Positions 46,689 through 55,327 of a DNA stretch of 64,000 bases are shown here, piece by piece; the stretch's first letter is position 1, and every line of letters starts with the position of its first letter. The position numbers and the translations under genes are program-made. The notes below the pieces were generated by a model, which saw only the letters and a list, made by a program, of their open reading frames with translations, ran no database searches and was not told where the DNA came from. Source of the stretch: Myxococcales bacterium (GTDB lineage Bacteria; Myxococcota; UBA727; VGSZ01); NCBI GenBank assembly GCA_023248635.1, contig JAHFED010000001.1, forward strand, positions 248,001 through 312,000. The letters run 5' to 3'.

Positions 46689-49595
46689 TCAGGGCTCGGT
46701 GCCTTCCTCGAGCATGTCCACGAAATGTTCGGGCGTGCGGCGTTCGTCGCCCGTGGCCGTCGTGCCGTCGCGGTGGCTGCCGCCGACGACGACGGCGCGG
46801 CCGAAGATGTCGGCCTGGATGAGGTCTGCGCGGCCGTAGCTGAGCGGAATCTCGATGGCTTCGAAGGTGCCGATGCCGGTGGGACCTGGGTTGTAGAGCT
46901 CGCTCTCGATGACGGCGATGAAGGGGAAGCCGGACTCGCCGAGGCTCTTGGTCCCGCCCGACACCAGCACCTGCCCGTCGGAGAGAAGGAAGGTTGCCGG
47001 CTTCGTGCGAGGCTCCTCCATGTCTTCGACGGCGGTGAAGGTCTCGTTGCCCCGGCTGTACACCTCGGCGGTGCGGGTGGGGGCGGTGCCGCCGACGAAG
47101 ACGTCGCCGCCGACCAGGAGGACGCGACCTCCACCGATGGCGATGGCGGCGTGATCGCGACGCGCGCGGATGGGGACGCCGCTGGCGACGACGCGGGGAT
47201 CGTCGGGATCGGGGATGAAGAGATCGGCCGCCACCTGATCGTTTTCGATGTCGCCGCCGCCGACGATGAGGACTTCGCCGTTGCTGAACGGGGTGGCGGT
47301 GTGTCCGACGCGGCCGGTGGAGAGTCGGTTGGCGACGAGAGTGAACGAGGCCGTGGCGAAGGTTTGGACGTCGCGCGGGTTGTCGGGCGCCTGGAAGATC
47401 TCACAGGTGTCGAGGGGTTCGCCGCCAGAGCCGCTGCCGCCGCACAGCAGGATCGCGTTGTCGCCGAAGCCGGCGGCCTCGGGCAGGAGGGTGGCGGTGT
47501 GTCCGGCGCGGGGGCGGCGCAGGGACACGGGCAAGGGGAGATCCTGGCCGTCGACGTCGAGGATCGACGCGGAGCCGATGACGTTGCCCGTCGCATCGCG
47601 GCCGCCAATGACGACGATGAGGTCGGCGGCGATGGAAGTCGCTGTGTGATCGCGGCGGGGAGCGCGCAAGGAAGTGACGTCGACGAAGGCTCCGTTTTCG
47701 GCGTCGAAGGCGCGGGATCGAGCCGAGGTCGCTCCCGTGTGGGGGTCGACGCCGCCGACAGACACGAGAGCTGCGCCCGAGACATCGAGGATGGCGGCGG
47801 CGGCGACGGCGGTCCCGGCTCCCATCAGACCGAAGGAAGAAAAAACGTTGTCGACGAGGCGGTATTGCTCGGCGTGGGGTTGGGCGGACTTGCGGGGCTG
47901 GGTCGCGTAGCCGCCGACGAAGGTGACGATGTCGTCGTCGTCGTTGGTGACCACTGCGGCTCCACCGATGCGACCCTGGGCCAGGTCGTTGTCGGTGGCA
48001 AAACGGGCGAAGCCGGCGGCGCCGAAGGGCACGAGGACTTCGGCGGAGGTAAGGGGCACCACGCTGTCGTCGTCGTCGACGCCGATGACTTGGCTGGGCA
48101 AGCCGCCGGCGATGACGACGATGTCGCCGGGCAGGGCGACCACCGTGGGCTCGACGCGGGCATCGAGGGTGAGGGTCAGGGGCTGCAGCGACGGCGTGCC
48201 GAAGGGATCGTGCAAGAGCAGCGCATCACTCAGGACGGCGCCGGTGCCGCCGGTGCCGCCGCTGACGATGACGGTGCCGTCTTCGAGGGTGGCGACGCCG
48301 GCGGCCGCGCGCGTGCCGGGCAGGTCGATCAACGAGCCGGCCGTGCGGGAGGCGCCGACGAAGCGGACGACGTCGAGCTGGGGCACGCCGTTGATGTTGC
48401 GTCCGCCGATGAGCAGGAAATCGCCGCCAGCGCCTGTCACGCGGGCTTCGTCGAAGCGCGCCGGGAGTCCCGTGATCGGCGTGAGGGTACCGTTGAGGAC
48501 GTCGACGACGTCGCCGCCGGCGCTGGCGATCTCGATGCCCATGCCGTTGAGCTCCTTGCCGTTGGCCACCGCGATGAGGTTGCCGCCCAGCGAGGTCACG
48601 ATGGGGTGAATGCGACCCGCGGGCAGAAAGCCGAGGCCGTTGTCGGAACACACCCCGGCCGTGGCCTGCAGGCCCGGGCAGCTGAGGGTCTCTGCGGCTG
48701 GATCGAAGATCTCGATGGTGCTGACGACGACGCCGCCGACGCTCTGGGTGCGTCCGCCGACGATGGCGATGCGGCCGTCGCCCAGCATGACCGCCCCCGG
48801 CTCGGCTCGAGCAAGAGCCATGCGACCAACGACTCGCGAGCGGCCGTTGAGAGGATCGAAGCGCTCGATGGAGTCGAGGGTGGTGCCGTTTTCGCCGTAG
48901 CCACCCACGAGCAGCAGGGAACCATCGAGGAGCTCGACGGTGGCTGCTCCGCCGCGGGCCTCCTCGAGCCCTCCGTAGGCGCGCCACGCTGCATTCACGG
49001 GCAGAATCACCCCACCATCGGGATCGCCCACAAAGCCGGCGTCGTCGACGCCGCCGTCGACGAAGAAGCCGCCGTCGGGGAAGCCTGCATCGGGGAAGCC
49101 GGCGTCGACGGGGGCTTCGGCGACCCCTTCTCCCAAGAGAGTGATGGTGCGGACCGGGCAGCCGTTGGCGCCGAGGTCGACGTGGCTGACGCGCATCTCG
49201 GCGTTGAGCGTGGTCTCTTGCGTGGGCCGAAAGACGACGATCAGCGCTTCGTCGTCGCCAGGGGTCACCTGGAAGTCGGCAGGGACGTCGACGTCGTATT
49301 GGCTGCCGTTGCCCGTGAAATCGATGGTGAAGGCGTTGAGGGGGCGATTGCCCGTGTTTTCAATGACGAAGCTGGCCGAGCGCTCACCGCCGTTCACGGC
49401 CACGGTGCCGAAGTCGACGGTCCCGCCACGTAGGGCCTGCACTGTGAAGTCGCAGTTGATTTGATCGACGGGCTCGACGTCGCACTGACAGCCACCGACG
49501 AGAGTGAGACACAGCGCCACCGCCGAGGTACGGCCCTTGGTTGGTGGAGCGCATCGCTGCGAGGGGGCCGCCCGGCCTGAGGGCTCAGAATTCAT
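46689..49595 (-). CDS. Kelch-repeat outer-surface lipoprotein
   Basis: A 968-residue protein from ATG 49595. Its signal peptide ends SAVALCLTLVGGC. Residues about 45-165 resemble an ASPM/SPD-2-type Ig domain (VDFGTVAVNGGERSASFVIE). A flexible stretch rich in DAGFPDGG follows. The rest consists of about a dozen kelch-like units of the form LLDGSLLLVGGYGENGTTLD, MLGDGRIAIVGGRTQSVGGV and ATLEDGTVIVSGGTGGTG, which fold as beta-propeller blades. It is probably exposed on the surface and binds another molecule. It converges on the RecA-like gene. Confidence 0.88.
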   Translation of the reverse strand: MNSEPSGRAAPSQRCAPPTKGRTSAVALCLTLVGGCQCDVEPVDQINCDFTVQALRGGTVDFGTVAVNGGERSASFVIENTGNRPLNAFTIDFTGNGSQYDVDVPADFQVTPGDDEALIVVFRPTQETTLNAEMRVSHVDLGANGCPVRTITLLGEGVAEAPVDAGFPDAGFPDGGFFVDGGVDDAGFVGDPDGGVILPVNAAWRAYGGLEEARGGAATVELLDGSLLLVGGYGENGTTLDSIERFDPLNGRSRVVGRMALARAEPGAVMLGDGRIAIVGGRTQSVGGVVVSTIEIFDPAAETLSCPGLQATAGVCSDNGLGFLPAGRIHPIVTSLGGNLIAVANGKELNGMGIEIASAGGDVVDVLNGTLTPITGLPARFDEARVTGAGGDFLLIGGRNINGVPQLDVVRFVGASRTAGSLIDLPGTRAAAGVATLEDGTVIVSGGTGGTGAVLSDALLLHDPFGTPSLQPLTLTLDARVEPTVVALPGDIVVIAGGLPSQVIGVDDDDSVVPLTSAEVLVPFGAAGFARFATDNDLAQGRIGGAAVVTNDDDDIVTFVGGYATQPRKSAQPHAEQYRLVDNVFSSFGLMGAGTAVAAAAILDVSGAALVSVGGVDPHTGATSARSRAFDAENGAFVDVTSLRAPRRDHTATSIAADLIVVIGGRDATGNVIGSASILDVDGQDLPLPVSLRRPRAGHTATLLPEAAGFGDNAILLCGGSGSGGEPLDTCEIFQAPDNPRDVQTFATASFTLVANRLSTGRVGHTATPFSNGEVLIVGGGDIENDQVAADLFIPDPDDPRVVASGVPIRARRDHAAIAIGGGRVLLVGGDVFVGGTAPTRTAEVYSRGNETFTAVEDMEEPRTKPATFLLSDGQVLVSGGTKSLGESGFPFIAVIESELYNPGPTGIGTFEAIEIPLSYGRADLIQADIFGRAVVVGGSHRDGTTATGDERRTPEHFVDMLEEGTEP

Positions 49596-49712
49596 GGGCG
49601 CTTGTTGCCACGCCGACGTCGTCTTCGCGAGGGCGCGCGGCCCACCCACAAGAGGGCGCTGAAAAAACCGACCACGCCGCAGGCGAGCTGCAAAGCGCCC
49701 GATAGATGCATT

Positions 49713-50804
49713 TCAGCGGCTTTTCTTCGTCTGAAAGAGATCGAGCTGGGGCCGCACCCGCACCGATCGCGGTTTGAGCGAGCCGTCGACGAGGTGGTCG
49801 AACTCGCGCTCGTCGACGGGATCCAGGATTTCGACGACGACGCCGTGGTGGGCCCCGATCTCGATCAGGCGCTCGTGTCCGCGCATGCGCAGGGAGGGGG
49901 GGATGCGCTTGTGGAGCTCCCGAGGCCCGCTGGTGTCGGGCGAAGTGGCCGCCCGGCCTGGGGGCAGGGAACTGCGCCAGGGCTCATCCGCAAAGACGCC
50001 CTGCAACAGCGCCTTCTGCATGCCCGCCAGCCGTGCCGCGATCACCTTGGCCCGCTCGCGGGTCAGGGTGATGTAGCGGGCACCGAGCTTCTTCACGCCA
50101 GCTTCGGCGAGGGCCGTGACGAGGTCGTCGAGGGCGCCTTGTTGATCGGTGAGCATGGGGACCAGCGGATCGACCAGCGCGCGCACGCTGACACCGCGGG
50201 CCACCAGCGCCGCCGCCAAACGCACCCGGGCAGCAGCCGGCGTGGCGTGGTCGCCTTCGAGGGCGCGGGCGTCGTCGTTGTCGACGGTGGCGACCCCCAG
50301 CTCGACGGTGCACAGCGGGCCCGCGGCCATTAGCGCATTGGCGATCAAAGGCGGAAGCCCGCCGGCCTCGATGCCTGCGCGCGTGCGCCACAGAAAGGAG
50401 ACGTGGGCGTCGGCCAGGGCCCCGATGACGTCGACGAAGGTGCTGCGCGCTTCCTCGAGCCCCTGGGGAACGTCTGTGCCTTCGGGCAAGAGCAGAGCGT
50501 CGGCGCCGACGATGACGGCGCGGTGCACGGGCTCTCCTCGCTCCTTGGCTTGGTGCACGATGGCCGCGACGGCATCGCCAGCAGCGGGGAGGACGGCGAC
50601 GACGTCGGATCCGCGCGTGCGGGGCGCGCTGAGGCGGATGTAGAGCACGTCGCGCTCATGATCCGGACGGACCAACGAGGGGACCGGCAGGGTTTCGTGC
50701 ACGAACTCCAACACGGGTGCAGGTCCTCCACTCCCCACGTCCTCGGAACGGTTGTTCAGGGGGCGGGCAGGCGTCTGATACAAGGTATAGCCGGCGAATT
50801 GCAT
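49713..50804 (-). CDS. Radical-SAM-like protein without the iron-sulfur cysteines
   Basis: A 363-residue protein from ATG 50804. The middle and end recall the Rv2578c/SplB-type radical SAM proteins: a cross-strand pattern FLWRTRAGIEAGGLPPLIAN, VELGVATVDNDDARALEGDH, AARVRLAAALVARGVSVRAL, VDPLVPMLTDQQGALDDLVT and GVKKLGARYITLT. But the CxxxCxxC motif that holds the 4Fe-4S cluster is absent; the only cysteine I can find is in GPLCTVELG. If the fold assignment is right, the protein has lost the chemistry and may act as a partner protein. The resemblance is read by eye and needs checking. Confidence 0.6.
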   Translation of the reverse strand: MQFAGYTLYQTPARPLNNRSEDVGSGGPAPVLEFVHETLPVPSLVRPDHERDVLYIRLSAPRTRGSDVVAVLPAAGDAVAAIVHQAKERGEPVHRAVIVGADALLLPEGTDVPQGLEEARSTFVDVIGALADAHVSFLWRTRAGIEAGGLPPLIANALMAAGPLCTVELGVATVDNDDARALEGDHATPAAARVRLAAALVARGVSVRALVDPLVPMLTDQQGALDDLVTALAEAGVKKLGARYITLTRERAKVIAARLAGMQKALLQGVFADEPWRSSLPPGRAATSPDTSGPRELHKRIPPSLRMRGHERLIEIGAHHGVVVEILDPVDEREFDHLVDGSLKPRSVRVRPQLDLFQTKKSR

Positions 50805-50989
50805 ACGACCACCATCCCTGGGAGCGCCCGGCCGCAGTCCGTGAAAGCGGGACGGCGCGCACCTGCTGCTCAACCGTTCAGGCCCGAAAATCGTGCACGT
50901 CCGCCGGGAGGCGGCGGGAATTGGGGCGTAGCAATGCGGAGATCCGCTGCACAGCAGTGGTGGCTTCGATCATTTATGTAAGTAACGAG

Positions 50990-51016
50990 AAAAAAGCGGG
51001 CCCCGCAGGACCCGCT
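50990..51016 (-). terminator. Terminator behind the thioredoxin-fold lipoprotein gene
   Basis: On the minus strand AGCGGG-T-CC-TGCGG-GG-C-CCGCT-like pairing (50995-51016) is followed by a run of T residues (TTTTTTCTCG). It lies 27 bases after the stop codon at 51043 and resembles the one at 7284. Confidence 0.82.
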
Positions 51017-51042
51017 CTTTGCTCCCTTGGATGGGATCTGCC

Positions 51043-51771
51043 TCAGCCGCCGAGGTTCTTTTCCTTGATCAGCTGCTTCACGCCGTCGACGGAGCGCTGG
51101 CGCAGTTCCCAGCCGTTGACGAAGAGGGAGGGGGTGCCGCGGACTTTGGCTTCCTTGGCGCCCAGCTCGGATTCGGTCTTGATGATGTCTTCGAATTTGG
51201 CGTCGTTGTCCTTGAGCGACTTCTCGAACTTGGCGACGTTGATGTCGATCTCCTTGGCCCACACCGAGTAGTTCTCGGGGGTGAGCGCGCGCTGGTTGGC
51301 GTAGGCCTTCTCAGAAAAGTCCCAGAAGGCTTTGTCGCCGCCGACGTCGCGGGCTGCGAGTGCAGCCTTGGCCGTGGGCTTGGCGTCCTTGTGGAAGGAG
51401 AGCGGGAACTGCTTGAAGACGACCTTGACCTTGTCCTTCAGCTCCGGATCTTTGACGACGTCGCGGAGCATGGGGTCGATGCGCGAGCAGAAGGGGCATT
51501 GGTAGTCGGAGAAGATCACGAGCTCGACCTTGGCCGACTTGGCGCCGAGCACCGGGCTGTCGCCGGCGGGGATCTTGTAGGCCTCGGTCTGGGGCGGCGG
51601 GGCTTCGCGCGGGGCAGCGGCGGCGGCGGCGGGGCGCTTCTCGAGGGCTTCGACCTTTTTCTCGAGTTTCTCGATGCGCTCGACGAGCTCCTTGCTGCCT
51701 CCGGCGGAGGGCGGTTGGCAGGCGGCGAGCGCGCCGATGAGGGCGACGGGGACGAGGAGTTGCTTGAACAT
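51043..51771 (-). CDS. DsbA/DsbG-family thioredoxin-fold lipoprotein
   Basis: A 242-residue protein. MFKQLLVPVALIGALAAC is a lipoprotein signal. A coiled coil at about 27-45 (LVERIEKLEKKVEALEKR) could form a dimer. The thioredoxin domain shows KVELVIFSDYQCPFCSRIDP with the CPFC active site, FKQFPLSFHKDAKP, and the cis-proline block VRGTPSLFVNG. DAKPTAKAALAARDVGGDKA fits the DsbA-type helical insert. It would shuffle disulfides in the periplasm. Its own terminator follows. Confidence 0.92.
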   Translation of the reverse strand: MFKQLLVPVALIGALAACQPPSAGGSKELVERIEKLEKKVEALEKRPAAAAAAPREAPPPQTEAYKIPAGDSPVLGAKSAKVELVIFSDYQCPFCSRIDPMLRDVVKDPELKDKVKVVFKQFPLSFHKDAKPTAKAALAARDVGGDKAFWDFSEKAYANQRALTPENYSVWAKEIDINVAKFEKSLKDNDAKFEDIIKTESELGAKEAKVRGTPSLFVNGWELRQRSVDGVKQLIKEKNLGG

Positions 51772-51883
51772 GTGGCTTCTCTCTTCTTGCAGTGGTTCAG
51801 AGACCCGGCGCTGAAGGCACCGGCCGGAGGACGCTGAGGAGACGGAGGGTGTGGCGACGACGTAGGACGTCGACGCCGCGCGC

Positions 51884-52378
51884 TTAGGAGGGTCGAGGCC
51901 GGTCGCTGAGGTGGGCGTCGGCAGCTTGGAGCAGGGCTCCTGGTCTCAAGGGGGCCAGCTCGCGCACCGAACCGGCGGGCAGCGAGGGCGGCAGCAAGGG
52001 GACAAGGGCGACGACGACGGAGGAGCCGTGGTTGGTGGTGGTCGACGCCGGCGCCCGCTCGACCAGAGGTGAGGACGCACTTTGTGTGAACACCGCGAGC
52101 TCAAGCCGGCAGAGCAGGGTGCCGTGCTGGTTGACGACGTAGAAGGTGGCGTCTTGACAGGCGGGTCCGAGCAAGCCGCTCTCGGCCATGGCGCAGGGGA
52201 CGACGACGTCGGCGGGTTGCAGGGCTTCGAGCTCGGCGGCGATGTCGACGTCGGCCCGATCTTCAGCCCGCTCGCTCGGCAGGCTCATGGTTTCGCACTC
52301 ATCGACGTCGCTGGCGACGGCGGGCCCTGCGACCAGCAAGGTCGCGCAGGAGAGCAGTGCGAGGAACCGGAGGGTCAT
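51884..52378 (-). CDS. Secreted protein of unknown function
   Basis: A 164-residue protein from ATG 52378. MTLRFLALLSCATLLVAGPAV ends in a type I signal cleavage site near VASDV (no lipobox). The mature part is acidic at first (ERAEDRADVDIAAELEALQP) and has four cysteines that may pair. VVVALVPLLPPSLPAGSVRE near the end is hydrophobic and Pro-rich. No family is recognised. It lies 59 bases after the ACMSD gene on the same strand, so it may share its transcript. Confidence 0.65.
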   Translation of the reverse strand: MTLRFLALLSCATLLVAGPAVASDVDECETMSLPSERAEDRADVDIAAELEALQPADVVVPCAMAESGLLGPACQDATFYVVNQHGTLLCRLELAVFTQSASSPLVERAPASTTTNHGSSVVVALVPLLPPSLPAGSVRELAPLRPGALLQAADAHLSDRPRPS

Positions 52379-52437
52379 CGGCCCGACGGGTATAGCAGCC
52401 GTCTTTCCCGACGCCAGCGGGGTTTGGAGGTTCAGGG

Positions 52438-53469
52438 TCACGGAGCTTTGAGCCACGCCTGCGCGTTGTCGGCGAGCAGCTTGCGAGCGGTGACGTCGTC
52501 GAGACCCGCAGCGCGGATGCTCGCGCCGGGGCACGCCTCGCCCAGGGGAAAGGGGTAGTCGCTGCCCAGCGCGATCTTGTCGACGCCGTAGACCTCGAGG
52601 ATCTGCCGCAGCGCCTTTGGATCGTGCACGAGCGAATCGACCCAGAAGCGGCCCAGGTAGCTCGACGGCGGATGTGGGTTGTCGACGGCGACCAGGTCCG
52701 GGCGCGCCTGGAATCCGTGCTCGATGCGGCCCAGCGTCGCGGCGAAGGAGCCGCCGCCGTGGGCCACGCACACCCGCAGATCGGGCAGCCGCTGAAAGAC
52801 ACCGCCGAAGATCAAGGAGCAGATCGCGAGGGACTCCTCTGCTGGCATGCCCACGAGCCAAGGGAGCCAATACCTCTGCATTCTCCCTTCGCCCATCATG
52901 TCCCAGGGGTGAATGAAGATCGCAGCACCCAGCGCGCTCGCTCTTTGGAACACCGGGAAGAGGCGGGGATCGCTGAGATTCCAGCGCTCATCGTTGGCGC
53001 TGGGTCCGCGCTCGATATGACTGCCGATTTGGACGCCGGATAGCCCCAACGATCCAATACAGTATTCGAGCTCGCGACAGGCAAGATCAGGGTCTTGCAT
53101 GGGCAGCGTTCCCAAGCCGTAGAAACGATCTGGATGCCGCTGCACTGTGGCGGCGAGGTCTTCGTTCAAGAAGCGGGACACGACGGCGCCGTGCTCGGGC
53201 TTGCTCCAGTAGGAGAACATCACGGGCACCGTCGAGAGCACCTGACGGGTGACCCCTGCGACGTCGCAGTCTCCCAGCCGCCGCGCCGGATCCCACAAGG
53301 TGTCCTCGATGTCGCGAAAGAAGCGGCCGTCGTCGGTGACCATCTTGGCCCTGCAGGTGTTCGGCACGTGCTCGAGGGTCATGAACCCCCGCGCTCCGGG
53401 CAGCTGCTCGGCCCAGCGCGGGATGTGCCGCGGCAAGATGTGCGTGTGGACGTCGATGACCTCGCTCAC
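52438..53469 (-). CDS. 2-Amino-3-carboxymuconate-6-semialdehyde decarboxylase (ACMSD)
   Basis: A 343-residue amidohydrolase. Zinc ligands appear as IDVHTHILPRH (H-x-H), FIHPWDM, CVAHGGGSF and the Asp in ALGSDYPFPLGE. Blocks LSTVPVMFSYWSKPEH, GLGTLPMQDPDLACRELEYC, LSGVQIGSHI, RYWLPWLVGMPAEESLAICS and VDSLVHDPKALR are nearly the same as in animal and bacterial ACMSD, which diverts tryptophan or 3-hydroxyanthranilate breakdown from quinolinate. A more distant decarboxylase of the same family is possible but less likely. No kynurenine-pathway gene lies next to it. Confidence 0.86.
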   Translation of the reverse strand: MSEVIDVHTHILPRHIPRWAEQLPGARGFMTLEHVPNTCRAKMVTDDGRFFRDIEDTLWDPARRLGDCDVAGVTRQVLSTVPVMFSYWSKPEHGAVVSRFLNEDLAATVQRHPDRFYGLGTLPMQDPDLACRELEYCIGSLGLSGVQIGSHIERGPSANDERWNLSDPRLFPVFQRASALGAAIFIHPWDMMGEGRMQRYWLPWLVGMPAEESLAICSLIFGGVFQRLPDLRVCVAHGGGSFAATLGRIEHGFQARPDLVAVDNPHPPSSYLGRFWVDSLVHDPKALRQILEVYGVDKIALGSDYPFPLGEACPGASIRAAGLDDVTARKLLADNAQAWLKAP

Positions 53470-53759
53470 GCGATCACGACGTCGACAGCGACCAACGCCA
53501 GGAAGCTTCGGGACATGCTCACATTGTGTTCCGCGCGCAGAGAAACGGTGGGCGCGTGATACACCGCCGCGCCCTGCGCTCCTCTCGATTCCACTGCCCG
53601 TTGTTCGTCGTCGTCGTCAGGTACGGATCCCCCGGCCAGGCGATGGGCGGCGGCACTCTGCCCGCCTGCCAGGCTGCCGGAGGCGGTGCGTCGCCGGCTT
53701 TCCACGACGAAAACTCGTGCTAGGCAGCGGCCACTGTCGCTCACCACCGAGGTCATGCC
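53470..53759. other. Divergent intergenic region
   Basis: About 290 bases between the starts of the ACMSD and superoxide dismutase genes. No reading frame with the codon bias of the neighbours. It should carry both promoters; I saw no clear operator. A ribosome-binding GAGGTC precedes the sod start. Confidence 0.4.
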
Positions 53760-54392
53760 ATGTCGAAGTACGCCCTGCCCGAGCTTGGTTACCCCCACGA
53801 CGCCCTCGAGCCCCACGTGAAGAAGGAGATCCTCGAGCTCCACCACGGCAAGCACCACGCCGCCTACGTCACCAACGCCAACGTCGCCCTCGACAAGCTC
53901 GAGGAGTGCCGCACCAAGGGCGACTTCGCCGCCGTCCCGGCCCTGCAACGCGCCCTCGCCTTCAACGTCGCCGGCCACGTCCTGCACTCGATCTTCTGGA
54001 AGAACATGAAGAAGGGTGGTGGCGGCGCGCCGACCGGTGCACTGGGAGATCAAATCAACAAAGATTTCGGCTCCTTTGATAACTTCAAGAAACAGATGAA
54101 TGCCGCCGCCTCTACGGTTTTTGGTTCAGGCTGGGGTGCCCTGGTATGGGAGCCTGTTCTGGGCCGTTTGATTACCACGCAAATCTATGATCACCAAAGC
54201 AGCTTCGCCGTCGGAGGCACGCCCGTGATGGTGATGGATGCCTGGGAACATGCCTGGTATCTGCAGTATCAAAACCGCAAAGCAGAGTTCTTCGACGCCT
54301 TGTGGAACGTTTGGAATTGGGACGACATTGGCGCCCGCCTCAGCGAAGCGCAGAAGCACAATGCGGGTCTCCCGGGCGCCGTCGCCGCCTGA
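53760..54392 (+). CDS. Superoxide dismutase (Fe/Mn type)
   Basis: A 210-residue enzyme converting superoxide to peroxide and oxygen. It starts MSKYALPELGYPHDALEPHV with no signal peptide, so it is cytoplasmic. The metal ligands are His in LELHHGKHHAAYV, His in AGHVLHSIFWKNM, and Asp and His in VMDAWEHAWYLQYQNRK. Residues in FGSGWGALVW and GGTPVMVMDAWEHAWY fit the family. Whether Fe or Mn is used cannot be decided with confidence. A stretch of this gene (54040-54340) is AT-richer than its surroundings. Confidence 0.95.
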   Translation: MSKYALPELGYPHDALEPHVKKEILELHHGKHHAAYVTNANVALDKLEECRTKGDFAAVPALQRALAFNVAGHVLHSIFWKNMKKGGGGAPTGALGDQINKDFGSFDNFKKQMNAAASTVFGSGWGALVWEPVLGRLITTQIYDHQSSFAVGGTPVMVMDAWEHAWYLQYQNRKAEFFDALWNVWNWDDIGARLSEAQKHNAGLPGAVAA

Positions 54393-54408
54393 ACCGGGAC
54401 CCCAGCAC

Positions 54409-54435
54409 GTTGTCCGAGACGCGGTCTTGGACAAC
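54409..54435. terminator. Hairpin behind the superoxide dismutase gene
   Basis: GTTGTCC-G-AGAC-GCG-GTCT-T-GGACAAC can pair over 11 to 12 bases with one G-T pair. It starts 16 bases after the stop codon but has no T run, so it may be a weak terminator or an mRNA-stabilising hairpin. Confidence 0.5.
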
Positions 54436-54484
54436 GCCGCGGTGTTGATATAAAATAGCGCTTTGCCACCGAGACCGTGAGGAT

Positions 54485-55006
54485 ATGATGTCCGTTGGAA
54501 TGCTGCACGTTCACAATATTCTTCGCTGGGTCGTCCTGATCGCAGGCTTGATCGCAGTTGTGAGAGCGGTTGCGGCGAGCAGCACCGCAAAGCCATACAG
54601 CAAAATGCCTGGTCTTATTTTCCTTGGATCGCTGCATTTGCAGGTCATTCTCGGTCTTATTCTATATTTTGGAATCTCTGGAATCACCCAAGCATTCCTC
54701 AGCGATCCCGGCGCGTCGATGAAGAACCCGATGCTGCGCTTTTACGGCGTCGAGCATCTCGTCGGCATGCTCGTCGCCGCCATCGTCGCCACCATCGGGA
54801 GCGCTCGCACCCGCCGGGCCGCCGACGACGCCAAGAAGAACAAGACCGCGGCTATCTTTTTCGGGATCGCGCTGCTCTTGATCCTCGCTTCGATCCCCTG
54901 GCCCTTCCGCGGTGAGGGCGTGGGTCGTGGCCTCTTTCCTGGCGGGTCAAACATCGGCACGCCGCCGCCGATGCCGAGCGAAGCCCCGCCCCTGCCGGTC
55001 GGCTGA
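54485..55006 (+). CDS. Four-helix membrane protein with conserved histidines
   Basis: A 173-residue protein from ATG 54485 behind GTGAGGA. Hydrophobic helices appear at about 8-31 (HVHNILRWVVLIAGLIAVVR), 43-65 (GLIFLGSLHLQVILGLILYF), 85-105 (FYGVEHLVGMLVAAIVATIG) and 121-138 (AAIFFGIALLLILASIP). A His occurs in three of the helices (HVHN, SLHLQ, VEHLV), which could bind heme as in cytochrome b561-like proteins; this is a suggestion. The C-terminus is a short Pro- and Gly-rich tail. Confidence 0.72.
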   Translation: MMSVGMLHVHNILRWVVLIAGLIAVVRAVAASSTAKPYSKMPGLIFLGSLHLQVILGLILYFGISGITQAFLSDPGASMKNPMLRFYGVEHLVGMLVAAIVATIGSARTRRAADDAKKNKTAAIFFGIALLLILASIPWPFRGEGVGRGLFPGGSNIGTPPPMPSEAPPLPVG

Positions 55007-55010
55007 GCTG

Positions 55011-55316
55011 TTGCGGCGGTCATCGGCGCTGCTGCTCGGTGTCGTGCTCGGCTGCGACGGTCCTGGGCTCTTGACGCCGGCCGAGCTGCGCTGGCGCTGG
55101 CGCTACGGCTCGCTGCTTGACGTGCAGCCCGCCGACGACGGCGTCGATGTGGTTGTTGCGTGTCCCTTGGAGCATGGCCCCGGTGTGATCGCGCGTTTTC
55201 ACATCGAAACACGCGAAGTGCGCGAGCTGGAGCGACGGGACCCCCTGCAGCGCCGCGACACTTTGCAGTTCATCGGCTGGCGTCGCTGCCAAGATGCGGC
55301 GGCACCGCGGCCCTGA
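55011..55316 (+). CDS. Small lipoprotein
   Basis: About 101 residues if started at the TTG at 55011; no other codon gives a complete signal peptide. MRRSSALLLGVVLGC reads as a lipobox leader. The mature part (GPGLLTPAELRWRWRYGSLL, ARFHIETREVRELERR) is basic and unrecognised. It begins five bases after the membrane gene stop codon, so it probably belongs to the same transcript. Confidence 0.55.
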   Translation: MRRSSALLLGVVLGCDGPGLLTPAELRWRWRYGSLLDVQPADDGVDVVVACPLEHGPGVIARFHIETREVRELERRDPLQRRDTLQFIGWRRCQDAAAPRP

Positions 55317-55327
55317 CGGCGGCGACG

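Noticed and set aside
46641-49433. 930-codon open frame opposite the kelch gene
   Set aside because: Antisense shadow of the Gly/Asp-rich repeats; no start signal and no domain.
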